Of a stretch of DNA of 64,000 nt, positions 29,463 to 37,828 are shown in pieces (position 1 is the stretch's first letter; each line of letters begins with the position of its first letter). Under the pieces are notes generated by a model, which was not told where the DNA came from, did not search any database, and saw only the letters and a list, made by a program, of their open reading frames with translations. The stretch spans positions 62,001-126,000 of the forward strand of contig CABFPG010000008.1 in NCBI GenBank assembly GCA_902141825.1. The letters are read 5' to 3'. The DNA comes from Thalassocella blandensis (GTDB taxonomy: Bacteria > Pseudomonadota > Gammaproteobacteria > Pseudomonadales > Cellvibrionaceae). Position numbers and translations under genes: made by a program.

Positions 29463-29519
29463 TAAAAACAATGACTTACACCACTTTCACCTCAATAATT
29501 TTACCTTTCATTATTTTTT

Positions 29520-29537
29520 TACTGCATATTTACTGCT
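29520..29537 (+). promoter_or_regulatory. Candidate arm-type sites near attL
   Basis: TACTGCA (29520-29526) and TACTGCT (29531-29537) lie 58-76 bases inside the left end. The same word occurs four times near the right end. Repeats at both ends are expected for integrase arm or excisionase sites. Confidence 0.45.
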
Positions 29538-29578
29538 AGCTGTCACATTTCGGTCAATTTTTTACAAAGAGACGTACC

Positions 29579-29824
29579 ATGGACAACGCTATAGATTATG
29601 AAAAGCTCGGCGCTGAAATAGCCAAAAAATTAAATAAGCTTCAGATCACAGAATATACATTGTGGAGCAGTGAGGATTGCGCAGAGTACTTTCAATGCTC
29701 AAGAAAGCACCTAACTGATAAGATTGCTAAAAGTGTCGGCTTCCCCGATCCCGTGCGACACACACGAAACCGTTGGTTTGCTGCAGCTGTTGTGAAGTGG
29801 GCGAAGGGTTCAAAGCGGAAATGA
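29579..29824 (+). CDS. AlpA/excisionase-like DNA-binding protein
   Basis: An 81-residue basic protein. Residues about 27-75 read as a MerR-like winged helix: the segment SSEDCAEYFQCSRKHLTDKI with a recognition helix, then the wing FPDPVRHTRNRWF and a final helix ending in VVKWAKGSKRK. This is the AlpA/Xis type layout. It is the only plus-strand gene of the element and sits just inside attL, a usual place for an excisionase. Role inferred from fold and place. Confidence 0.7.
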   Translation: MDNAIDYEKLGAEIAKKLNKLQITEYTLWSSEDCAEYFQCSRKHLTDKIAKSVGFPDPVRHTRNRWFAAAVVKWAKGSKRK

Positions 29825-29882
29825 AGTACACAAAGTCTCCCTATATATAAAACGCGTGCGCACGCGCGAAGCGATAAGCGTA

Positions 29883-30422
29883 CTACACTAATGGTTTATT
29901 TCTGACATGATCGACCAACTCATCTTGCACTTGAAATAACCTATCGATTCTTTTATAGATCTCCCCCATCTGCCCTTTTGAAGTCAGGGCTTGAAAGGAA
30001 TACCTTACGGCATCTAATGAACTTTTATATTCTGCAATAATTTGCGCTGTCTTAGGATTGTTGTCTGTATTTAAATTATGGACGGCCCAAAGTTGGCCTA
30101 TTAAAATATCTACAATCTTATCCCTTGCCTCAAAGTCAATGGCTTCTGTACTGTAGTCAGCAAATTGACCAACTTCTTTAGTTAATTGCTCAGTCAAGTC
30201 ATTAATTCTTTCTAAATATTTTTTACGCTCTGCAAGTTCAGTTTGAGCAGCTAACATGTTTTTGGCGTGTGCCTGCTCCATGGTTTTCAATTCAATATTC
30301 AGATATACATTAAAGCAAAATGAAACGACAGCTGCTAATCCTGTAACAATAGCCACAGCTCGCTCAAAGGTTAACCACCCCGGCCTCGTCTTTACTTCGT
30401 TTTCGTTATGAATTTTGCTCAT
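29883..30422 (-). CDS. Membrane-anchored coiled-coil protein, cargo partner
   Basis: A 179-residue protein. The ATG at 30422 is chosen since the longer frame overlaps the upstream gene. Residues 21-41 form one membrane helix. A coiled coil follows at about 43-85, then a helical domain to the end. It lies 32 bases after the 401-residue protein on the same strand and beside attL, so the two probably form a unit. A membrane-anchored effector paired with a sensor is a common plan in anti-phage systems, but no known toxin domain is recognised here. Confidence 0.7.
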   Translation of the reverse strand: MSKIHNENEVKTRPGWLTFERAVAIVTGLAAVVSFCFNVYLNIELKTMEQAHAKNMLAAQTELAERKKYLERINDLTEQLTKEVGQFADYSTEAIDFEARDKIVDILIGQLWAVHNLNTDNNPKTAQIIAEYKSSLDAVRYSFQALTSKGQMGEIYKRIDRLFQVQDELVDHVRNKPLV

Positions 30423-30454
30423 AAAAAACTCAATGAGTACATAAACACTCTTTG

Positions 30455-31660
30455 TTAACTTTGAGGTTCTACTTTCGTTCCAGAATTGAAATCCAAATCT
30501 GCCGAAAACTCCTGGCGCTGACGACATATCCGTTCCCATGTGTCTGCATTCATAAAGTTTAGCGCTGTTCGAAATTTTTCGCTAAGACCCAAGTAACAAT
30601 CTTCTGCCTCTGTAGGCCAGTCATTCTGAATCTCAATCCTAAATTCTTCTCCACTTTCTAAAGCTACACTTACATCTGCAGAAACAGGTCCTGATGACAA
30701 CGATAAAAACGCTGCAATAAATATCGCTTTAATCTCATTATGCATCCTAAATACAACTTCGCCTGGAGAATGAATATCATACTCAACAGCGAGGGGGTCA
30801 TCCTTATAAAATCTAGAGCTAGCCGCTTCACCTATACTGTTCAGACTCAAAAATTCATCGACATTGTCTAATTCGATGGCGTTAAAGAAAGCATTGAAAT
30901 ATAACGCCAAGTCTGTTGCCGATCGCAACTGTAAAGGGTCGACCGGAATTGTTGATAAATCGATATCACCTTCAACATTTGCAGGAGAAACATCCAAGCT
31001 TATGCTTGCTTGGTCCGCCATACTATATTCACCATAGGCGTAATCATATGCTTCTTTCAACCTACTCCTGGGTACGCGAATCATAGCGCTACGGTTAGAA
31101 AGCAATTGAGAGAAATCGAAAGTGAAATCAAATCTAGTCCTGTTTTTGCTTAACCACTTTACGGGACGATATGGGATTTCCCTTCCACCATATGACTCAA
31201 TAGCGATTTTGGGAACGGTTTCCGCACCGACTTCATAATCTAACAGCTCACCAATTAAAACCGGAGAATTGTAACCTTTGCCACAACATACAACTAAATC
31301 GCCCGCGTTTGCATCTGAATATAACTCTTGAATGGCCCTAATGTTTTGCGGGTCCATGCGAGAATATTTTTCATCCTCTAAACCTGTTTTTGGATCGTAA
31401 TCCTTTGGATCTCGTGAAGGTGGATCGATATTACTATAACGATCAAGATAGATTGCCCACGCCTTGGCCATATGAAGTTTAGACTTCAGATCATCGTTAA
31501 CTTCAAATTCGGTAGGTAGATCGAGCTCGGGAAGATCAAAAAACACGCAATTTTGAAACATAAAGTTTTTGAAAAACTTTTTATTTCTCCCTGCATGTAA
31601 TACAAAAACTCGATGCCCCTCAGGAATCAATTTTTGACTATTTATAATTCTAATATCCAC
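30455..31660 (-). CDS. EVE/PUA-like domain protein, candidate defence sensor
   Basis: A 401-residue soluble protein with a GTG start at 31660 and a strong AAGGAGT site. Residues 18-50 (VFVLHAGRNKKFF and the following strands) and G120-DLVVCCGKGYNSPVLIGEL recall the N-terminal EVE/PUA-like reader domains found in restriction and other anti-phage proteins (strand-AGR-helix, then GDxVV...IGE). The C-terminal 170 residues form an unrecognised alpha/beta domain with no nuclease motif. It is the first gene of the cargo pair. Defence role is inference. Confidence 0.65.
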   Translation of the reverse strand: MDIRIINSQKLIPEGHRVFVLHAGRNKKFFKNFMFQNCVFFDLPELDLPTEFEVNDDLKSKLHMAKAWAIYLDRYSNIDPPSRDPKDYDPKTGLEDEKYSRMDPQNIRAIQELYSDANAGDLVVCCGKGYNSPVLIGELLDYEVGAETVPKIAIESYGGREIPYRPVKWLSKNRTRFDFTFDFSQLLSNRSAMIRVPRSRLKEAYDYAYGEYSMADQASISLDVSPANVEGDIDLSTIPVDPLQLRSATDLALYFNAFFNAIELDNVDEFLSLNSIGEAASSRFYKDDPLAVEYDIHSPGEVVFRMHNEIKAIFIAAFLSLSSGPVSADVSVALESGEEFRIEIQNDWPTEAEDCYLGLSEKFRTALNFMNADTWERICRQRQEFSADLDFNSGTKVEPQS

Positions 31661-31969
31661 TCAAAACTCCTTCAGATGGGGATACCCACTAACACATGAT
31701 AACAAACCACTAACTTCCCTACACCTAAAAACAATGGGCACCAGCTCTTAACTTGCACACTATTCAACCAGTCGACACTATAATCATTATTCATTAAAGA
31801 TCAACCTGCTTATCGGCTGACACATAACTACAACAAAACAGAGTGAGAAGCGCCGAATATTAGAAGCATCGCTTAATTGTGAGTTATTTCCCACAGGCAT
31901 TGGGGTTGTTATCGTCTAGAGGAAATTAGTTGAGAATGGCAACATAACGCTTCAGATTTTTTTAATCCT
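31661..31969. other. Intergenic region upstream of the cargo pair
   Basis: About 309 AT-rich bases between the cargo pair and the CI/Cro-like gene. It should hold the cargo promoter. No clear boxes or repeats are assigned. Confidence 0.5.
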
Positions 31970-32254
31970 TTAATTGGCCGGACTAATCCCCGGCTTTATT
32001 TTATAAGGCTCATAAAAATCGAAAACCGGTATCTCATCAAATTCTTTGTCAAATACCTGGCACCAGATATTTATCACAGGCAACCCGTCTTCCAGCTTCG
32101 GTCTGTTACCGTGGTTTTTCCAACCTAAAAGCGTAGTTCTTGGAATTCCAGAGCGCTTAGAAAGTTTATAACAGCAAACTTTATTGCGTTCCAAATCAGT
32201 TATTATACGGTTCCAATCAACACGATCATTCTTCTGCAAAATCAACATACCCAA
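31970..32254 (-). CDS. Small CI/Cro-like regulator
   Basis: A 94-residue protein with a helix-turn-helix near residues 28-48 (YKLSKRSGIPRTTLLGWKNH): a first helix, the turn GIP and a recognition helix with TLLGW. The C-terminus is a short tail ending in a proline-rich segment. Such proteins are phage repressors or Cro. It lies between the structural-like block and the cargo, and could control either. Operator not identified. Confidence 0.65.
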   Translation of the reverse strand: MGMLILQKNDRVDWNRIITDLERNKVCCYKLSKRSGIPRTTLLGWKNHGNRPKLEDGLPVINIWCQVFDKEFDEIPVFDFYEPYKIKPGISPAN

Positions 32255-32324
32255 ATCTCACGATAAAATAAACTGTTTAAAAACCTGGTGTGGTTTTATA
32301 TAATTTTTTTGTCGGAATGTTTGG

Positions 32325-32582
32325 TTATGATTCTAGGCGATCCTCAGTGGTCGCCTTTTTTTCGCAGGAAGACTCCACAAGCAATTTTATGAGCGCTGGC
32401 AATTTGTGAGCACTAAAGGTTAATCCCTTTTGAGTTCTTACCCACCTATCAGGATCTCTGGAGTACTTCTCTCCACGTTTAACCCAAACTCTTATATCAA
32501 CAACCTCGCGCCCCATATAACTATCACGGGTAACACGAATTTGAGCATCGTGAGATTTTTCCAATACGGCCAATATCTCCAT
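32325..32582 (-). CDS. PC4/p15-type ssDNA-binding protein
   Basis: An 85-residue protein with the PC4 (transcriptional coactivator p15) pattern: IRVTRDSYMGREVVDIRVWV near residues 16-35, then a polar turn, a K-G-L-T-F strand and a final helix KLPALIKLLVE. PC4-like domains bind single-stranded DNA, and bacterial and phage versions act in replication or transcription. Its ATG directly follows the stop of the internal-virion-like gene (adjacent bases), so translation is coupled. A role in element replication or late transcription is inferred. Confidence 0.75.
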   Translation of the reverse strand: MEILAVLEKSHDAQIRVTRDSYMGREVVDIRVWVKRGEKYSRDPDRWVRTQKGLTFSAHKLPALIKLLVESSCEKKATTEDRLES

Positions 32583-34898
32583 TTACTTAAACGCTTCACT
32601 TAAATCAGGTGCTCTATCTGGTACAACCTTACCTGGCTTCCACCAATAACCCTGGTCATATTCACCACGGCGCTTCCTGACAATTCTATTGAATTTTTTC
32701 TCTGCTTTCGGGTCCGCCATAATTTCAAACTGATCAAACAATGCATTAGTAAACAATTGAGTCTGCCAAATATCAGGCGTGTAGCGATTAATAAATTTCA
32801 CCGTTTCCCCCAACACATTAGTCTCCTCACCAGCAATTGCTTGGCGAACGTTACCAAGTGTGAGCTTTCCAACATTATTAGCCAGTTCACCCAAGGGACC
32901 AGCTAATGTTTCTTGAATACTACCCCCAAATCGATTGACATCCGAAAATACGAAATCACCGAAAATACCCAATCCACCACCCTGCGACAACGCAGCCAAC
33001 ATAAACTTCTCATCCACTTTTCTTGGATCTCGCCCTTTCGCAACATCTTTCATTTGAAGTGAAAGCCCTCCCATCACAGTAGTAGTTGCTGTTAATGCTG
33101 CAATGTATTTCAGTTTGTCTGCTGTTGTAGCTTGATATGCGGCACGATAGAAGTGCGACATGGCGATGGTCACAGCGAAACTTTTAATAAACCATACGGA
33201 ACGCCAGGCTTGCCCTGTGATAGTGCCGCGGCCTTTACCTCCATTGGTGATAGCTCTGACCCTAGCGTTTGGAGTGGGTACCGCATAGTCTGTTTCGCTC
33301 ATGATCATTTGATGAAACTTTTTGCCACCTTCTTGTGTAAGGTCCGCGAATTTAGCTCCGCTGTAATTAAACGGAGTGGACTTACGAAATACGTTCCAAT
33401 CTTCCGGCGTAATTCCATACTCTTTAAATCCTCGCAACAAATTTGAATCAAGCTCATCAAACTGCTTTCCGAAGTTCTCAGCAAGTAGTGCGCTAAATTC
33501 CATACCGAAAGCTTTACGCCCAGCATCAGTCCATGGTGCAAGCAGCGAAGCCCGCATAACACCCTCAGCCACCTTTGCTGTAACTCCGGTACCATACACA
33601 TCAGCATATCGATTTGCGGCATGCATTCGCCCAATCATTGCATCGCCAATAAAGCCTAGCTTCACTGCAGCCACCTGCCCCTCCTCGCTAGTCATTAGAG
33701 AAAATTGCCGCTTAATGACTTTAAAAAAAGGTACGCCAACGTACGATGAGGTCAACGCCTGAAAACCGACATCTGCAAGCGAAGAAAGAAATGTCCCACC
33801 CAGTGTAGACGCTGTAAGTAGATTCTTAGTACTTTGCATAAAATCGGATAAACCCGTTAACTCACCTTGATTTGTTTTACCGCTCACATTTGCATAAGTT
33901 GCTTCTAAGTTTTTCTTCCCAAACGCGCCAAGTCCACCTGATTTCTCAGCCTCACTGACTAAAGATTTAAAGGTGCTGTCTGGAGAAGGTCCCATTATCT
34001 CCATTAACGCAATATCATGGCTCATGGTGTCGATGTGGCCGGTTAACGTTGAGAACACATCACCTTTGCCAAAGTCTCGCTGATACTCCAGCCAGCTTTC
34101 AGCATCTTTAAAGTAAATGAATCGTCGTTCAGAGTGTTTGCGCGCAAGCTTTTTGCCCAACCGAGGAACAGACAACTCTTGAACCTTATTTAAACCATGT
34201 GAAGTTATGGTTTCGAAAACATACTTCAAAGAGTCGCTCAGTTGCTCATCGCTTATGGGGTTGCCAATGTCATCAAGCATTTTAGACCGATCAAGTTTTG
34301 GAGTGATGCCTTGCTTCCACTTTTCAAAGCCAACTTTCTGAACGGCTTGGGCATCGTGGTGCTGTGGCATAAGGTAGCTATCGTTTTTACTGATTGAACC
34401 ACCCCTTTTATTAAATTCAACGCGTAACTCCTCAACAAGATTGTGCCACTGAGCTGCAAATTTATTTATAGTTGGATCACCCACTTCCTCACCGTAAATG
34501 GCCTTAACAAGCTTTTTTAAACCCTCTTCATCCTGAGAGAACCCGAGCTTTCGAGTGCGGAAGGCATTTAACATATCAGCAACCCGGGAATGAAATTTTC
34601 CTTCATAATATTTTGCGAGATACTCCACGTTGGCATACCCCGCCTTTCCTGTGTTGTCACTTGTTAACAACGACATAATCCCATTGAAACTCCCTTCACT
34701 ATGATTGGAAGCCTTTTCCCAAGCTTGCGAAATTCGGGTAGCTGTAACAGCGGTTTCCCTACGCTGCCTGGAAAGATTGGCAACGATACCGTTTAATTCC
34801 GCTTCGACGTCTTCAGATTGAGAAAGGCGTTCAGCAACTTCCTTTGAAATCCTGCCTGCCTTTTGAGCCGCGCTAATACAGTGTTTAAAACTAGCCAT
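32583..34898 (-). CDS. Large internal virion/ejection-like phage protein
   Basis: A 771-residue protein from the ATG at 34898 (GGTGA ribosome site). It is alpha-helical and Q/A/K-rich. It carries segments I associate with the very large podovirus internal proteins: RRFIYFKDAESWLEYQRDFG, the GHIDTMSHDIALMEIMGPSP block, and the C-terminal EYDQGYWWKPGKV and DRAPDLSEAFK. Hydrophobic stretches near residues 590-625 could insert into a membrane during ejection. It stands alone: no portal, capsid or tail genes flank it. It could be ejected from helper-derived particles or have been repurposed. Family identification is from memory. Confidence 0.7.
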   Translation of the reverse strand: MASFKHCISAAQKAGRISKEVAERLSQSEDVEAELNGIVANLSRQRRETAVTATRISQAWEKASNHSEGSFNGIMSLLTSDNTGKAGYANVEYLAKYYEGKFHSRVADMLNAFRTRKLGFSQDEEGLKKLVKAIYGEEVGDPTINKFAAQWHNLVEELRVEFNKRGGSISKNDSYLMPQHHDAQAVQKVGFEKWKQGITPKLDRSKMLDDIGNPISDEQLSDSLKYVFETITSHGLNKVQELSVPRLGKKLARKHSERRFIYFKDAESWLEYQRDFGKGDVFSTLTGHIDTMSHDIALMEIMGPSPDSTFKSLVSEAEKSGGLGAFGKKNLEATYANVSGKTNQGELTGLSDFMQSTKNLLTASTLGGTFLSSLADVGFQALTSSYVGVPFFKVIKRQFSLMTSEEGQVAAVKLGFIGDAMIGRMHAANRYADVYGTGVTAKVAEGVMRASLLAPWTDAGRKAFGMEFSALLAENFGKQFDELDSNLLRGFKEYGITPEDWNVFRKSTPFNYSGAKFADLTQEGGKKFHQMIMSETDYAVPTPNARVRAITNGGKGRGTITGQAWRSVWFIKSFAVTIAMSHFYRAAYQATTADKLKYIAALTATTTVMGGLSLQMKDVAKGRDPRKVDEKFMLAALSQGGGLGIFGDFVFSDVNRFGGSIQETLAGPLGELANNVGKLTLGNVRQAIAGEETNVLGETVKFINRYTPDIWQTQLFTNALFDQFEIMADPKAEKKFNRIVRKRRGEYDQGYWWKPGKVVPDRAPDLSEAFK

Positions 34899-34946
34899 AT
34901 GATTCACCAAAATTTAAAAATTTTTTATTAAACGGGCGCTTTCAGG

Positions 34947-35288
34947 TCAATTAATCAACCTTTTCAAAAACTCATCGAGCTTAGTATGTTCTGAAAGTGC
35001 TCGTTGACGAAGTGGAATAAACTCATCTTCATTTCGCATAAGCAAAGCATTTCTTAAATTCAATTCTGAGGCCAGACTATCTAAAACCGCCTTTTTCACT
35101 TTAATGGAAGTGTTAAGTTCAACTCCAGGCATACGACGAAGACTCACACAGTGTTTCTTTTCGATTTCGTTCTGCACGTCTTCCAGCTCCCCCAAAACTT
35201 CTTTAATACAGTCTAAGTATTCTGAAATAGTGCAAATTAATATTGTTCGCTGTGTACACAAACTTTCTTTATTAAAATCAGTATCCAT
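34947..35288 (-). CDS. Small phage-type unknown protein
   Basis: A 113-residue helical protein from the ATG at 35288 with an AGGAAAG ribosome site. A longer frame upstream overlaps the coiled-coil gene and is rejected. The sequence is charged, with coiled-coil character around residues 25-60, and ends in KLDEFLKRLIN. It lies between the coiled-coil and the internal-virion-like genes on the same strand. Function unknown; an assembly or virion role is possible from place only. Confidence 0.65.
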   Translation of the reverse strand: MDTDFNKESLCTQRTILICTISEYLDCIKEVLGELEDVQNEIEKKHCVSLRRMPGVELNTSIKVKKAVLDSLASELNLRNALLMRNEDEFIPLRQRALSEHTKLDEFLKRLIN

Positions 35289-35400
35289 AAAACTTTCCTG
35301 AGTATTTTTAAGGATTGGGAAGAAATAAAAATTTGGCGATAGACATTTTAAATTTGCAATATACGACTTAAATGCCTTGCCTACTTTAAAAGGCAATATT

Positions 35401-36117
35401 TTATTCTCCATTAGTTTCACCAAGCTCGGTTTCATGAAGATTTTTAACATCGAGATAAACATACTTATCTCGGCCCAAAATATCTGCCAAGTCTTCACCG
35501 CCTCTGTAACCCCACAATTGCCGGCATTCAACAATGGACTGGCTTGCCCCAATCTTATCTGCAAACCTTTGCATAAACGCACGTAGCGTGATTTCTCCCT
35601 CTCTCATATGTCCGATCATGTGTGAATATTGGCGCCTCTCTTTTGGGGACATTGGTAAGTTTTGATATGCACTACGTTCTTTGCTGAAGATTGTAAGAAC
35701 ACAATCAGCAAGTTGATCTAGAAGCTTATCCGCTTTAACTAAATCTCTATTTCTACTGTCGATCGTATCAATAACTTGGGACCATCTAAATTCACTCAAT
35801 GCCTCTTTGAATTCAGATTTTTTGGTCACGTAGAGTTTCTCACGATCGTGCTTTGCTCCTTTCAATGCTGCAAGTTTTTCTCGAAGTTCTTGCAACTCCT
35901 TCACAATTTTATTTGCATCTGCTTCATCTGAATCATCAACTACTTTTTCTTTTAGGTTGTTTTCACCTATTTCAATTTTTTTACCGATTAATTTAAGCTT
36001 TTCTTCGATTAAACCGACATCTTTCTGATATTTGTCATCGAGACTCTTTTCGAGAGTTCTGAAAGCTTCCTTGGATAGCAATTCGTCCTTTTCCTTCAAA
36101 TTTTTAGTATCGGTCAT
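35401..36117 (-). CDS. Coiled-coil phage-type protein
   Basis: A 238-residue soluble protein. Residues about 5-110 form a long coiled coil with many K and E (for example the EEKLKLIGKKIEIGENNLKE region). The C-terminal 90 residues are a compact domain with RRQYSHMIGHMREGEITLR and a terminal acidic segment. It begins 16 bases after the scaffold-like gene, so it is the same operon. I do not recognise the family. Its position beside a scaffold-like gene suggests an assembly or capsid-interaction role. Confidence 0.65.
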   Translation of the reverse strand: MTDTKNLKEKDELLSKEAFRTLEKSLDDKYQKDVGLIEEKLKLIGKKIEIGENNLKEKVVDDSDEADANKIVKELQELREKLAALKGAKHDREKLYVTKKSEFKEALSEFRWSQVIDTIDSRNRDLVKADKLLDQLADCVLTIFSKERSAYQNLPMSPKERRQYSHMIGHMREGEITLRAFMQRFADKIGASQSIVECRQLWGYRGGEDLADILGRDKYVYLDVKNLHETELGETNGE

Positions 36118-36133
36118 GGGTCACCTCATTTGG

Positions 36134-36859
36134 TTAAATATTTTTGCTGGGGAATTTTTTCTCAAAGTAAGCCTTTACCTGCTTACTCACTTTCTCGTGG
36201 TCTGGATGGCTGGAGTCGCGATAAGCTTGAGAAGCCATAACACTCTCTACCGACGAATTTGAAGGAATAATGACTTCAGGTGGCGGGGAGTCCTCTTTCA
36301 TTTCCCGCCCAATTAGCGCTGCCACCTGAATAAATGAAGGATCATTTCCAATCTTCTCGTCGATCTTCCCCTGCAGTTCATCCGGAAGAGACCGGTAAAA
36401 CCGGTTAGCAGAAGTCATGTTTTCGTGGTACTCAGCATCGGTTTGCCAAGTCTCGCGCAAGGTAGAGTTTATTGCCTCATCATTCAATAATTCTTCACCC
36501 TGGCGTAACGATGGAGCAAACTCTAATAGCCCATGCTCCACTACAGCCTGCAGCTGAGAATTAGTTAGGCCAATTTCATGCGCCTTCTGTAAAAATGCCT
36601 GGCTGCCCTCCTCTTTCAAAAATGATTCGACATCAAAGCCTTCACCAAACTTTTCAGCATTCAATGAATACCCTTCGATCGAGTCTGGCTTAGTTTCGTC
36701 GGTACCAAGCCTTTTCGTTAGGCTAGAGTAACTTTCACTTAACTTTGAAACAGAAGCATTTAAATCAAAGCTGTTGGACTCTCCGAAAACCTGGAACTTC
36801 TCAGGTATAGAGCTTTGTAAATTGTCAGCGCCAGGCGCAGATTCGTTAAACTCGGTCAT
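36134..36859 (-). CDS. Podovirus scaffold-like capsid assembly protein
   Basis: A 241-residue acidic protein with an unstructured N-terminal third, helical middle and basic C-terminal helix ending KAYFEKKFPSKNI. The C-terminal pattern VESVMASQAYRDSSHPDHEK closely resembles the 'DPAYxDxxHPEH' segment of T7-like scaffold proteins, whose basic tail binds the capsid protein. Known satellites often carry scaffold-like proteins that resize or redirect helper capsids (P4 Sid, PLE TcaP). No capsid gene accompanies it here, consistent with acting on a helper. Identification is by pattern, not alignment. Confidence 0.65.
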   Translation of the reverse strand: MTEFNESAPGADNLQSSIPEKFQVFGESNSFDLNASVSKLSESYSSLTKRLGTDETKPDSIEGYSLNAEKFGEGFDVESFLKEEGSQAFLQKAHEIGLTNSQLQAVVEHGLLEFAPSLRQGEELLNDEAINSTLRETWQTDAEYHENMTSANRFYRSLPDELQGKIDEKIGNDPSFIQVAALIGREMKEDSPPPEVIIPSNSSVESVMASQAYRDSSHPDHEKVSKQVKAYFEKKFPSKNI

Positions 36860-36874
36860 AGATTTCTCCAGTAA

Positions 36875-37828
36875 TTACCAAGGTGCTTTCATGGATTGGG
36901 TAGTGTCGCGGGTCGTTAGCTGCTTTGACCCTTCGTGAAAATAGAGCCCAGAACACCCCTCCTTGCCACCATGGCGATTTTTCTCGACAGACAACCAAAC
37001 ATCGGGGCCTTCTAGAGATTTCGTCTCCTGGGCAGATAAGGGGCGATTGTGGGATTGTTTTGCTTTGGCCTGCTCACGCAGTTTGTTCCGCTGAATGATT
37101 ATGACGTTATCCGCAATATCGGTAATGACCCCTCCGCCGCGGATATCTTGCTTACTTAGGCGATTGAATTCGTTCTCACCTTTTCGGACATGACAGACAA
37201 GATGAATATGGGTGTTGTATTTCTTAGCTGCATTTTGGAGTCGATCGACGAAATTCTTTTCTCCAGAATAATCCTCATAGCCAAACCCGCATTTCATAAG
37301 CGAATCGACAACTATGTGATTTACCTTGAGCTCTTTGGCCGCATAATGGACCAGGGCGAGAATTCTTTTTGCGGGGATAGTATCGAGTTGATTATAAATC
37401 CATAGCCGACCAGTAAGCGCATGTAAGGTCTGCTTGATAAATTCAGATGAAGGGTGGCAACCGGCGCGCTGTGAAATCATTCGAAGCAAGGTTTCTTGAG
37501 GCTTCATTTCCAATGAGGCAATCAGCGCACGTTTCTGTTGGTCTTTCAAGAACCACAGAATTGATTGACCGAGCGCATTGGACTTACCTGAACCATTATG
37601 GCCAGCCCAAATTGTTAGTTCAGCGGGCCTACAACGCCAAGTCTGGTCTACTTTGCCCCATGGAGTGCAATCACCGCGCTGTTCATGGCCATGATTAGCG
37701 AGCTCAATGGTACTGTCGGTTACATCTGACGGCTGAATAATGAATTGCGCTTCACTATTTTTTTCCTGCTCCAGCTCTTCCAGATCAAGCTTGGGACCAA
37801 TATCACGATTAGAGAAGATCATTTCCAT
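36875..37828 (-). CDS. RecA/DnaB-type replicative helicase
   Basis: A 317-residue ATPase. Walker A is G76-HNGSGKS, followed by ASLEMKPQETLLRM, typical of the DnaB/gp4 helicase fold. Walker B lies near HIVVDSL, then a motif like HLVCHVRK and a late R-finger-like segment GGGVITDIADNVI. It resembles phage helicases of the gp4/Twinkle type but lacks an N-terminal primase part. Its stop codon abuts the DUF1376 protein downstream in the coordinate sense (shared base at 37828). With the CHC2 protein it would form a split primase-helicase for element replication. Confidence 0.8.
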   Translation of the reverse strand: MEMIFSNRDIGPKLDLEELEQEKNSEAQFIIQPSDVTDSTIELANHGHEQRGDCTPWGKVDQTWRCRPAELTIWAGHNGSGKSNALGQSILWFLKDQQKRALIASLEMKPQETLLRMISQRAGCHPSSEFIKQTLHALTGRLWIYNQLDTIPAKRILALVHYAAKELKVNHIVVDSLMKCGFGYEDYSGEKNFVDRLQNAAKKYNTHIHLVCHVRKGENEFNRLSKQDIRGGGVITDIADNVIIIQRNKLREQAKAKQSHNRPLSAQETKSLEGPDVWLSVEKNRHGGKEGCSGLYFHEGSKQLTTRDTTQSMKAPW

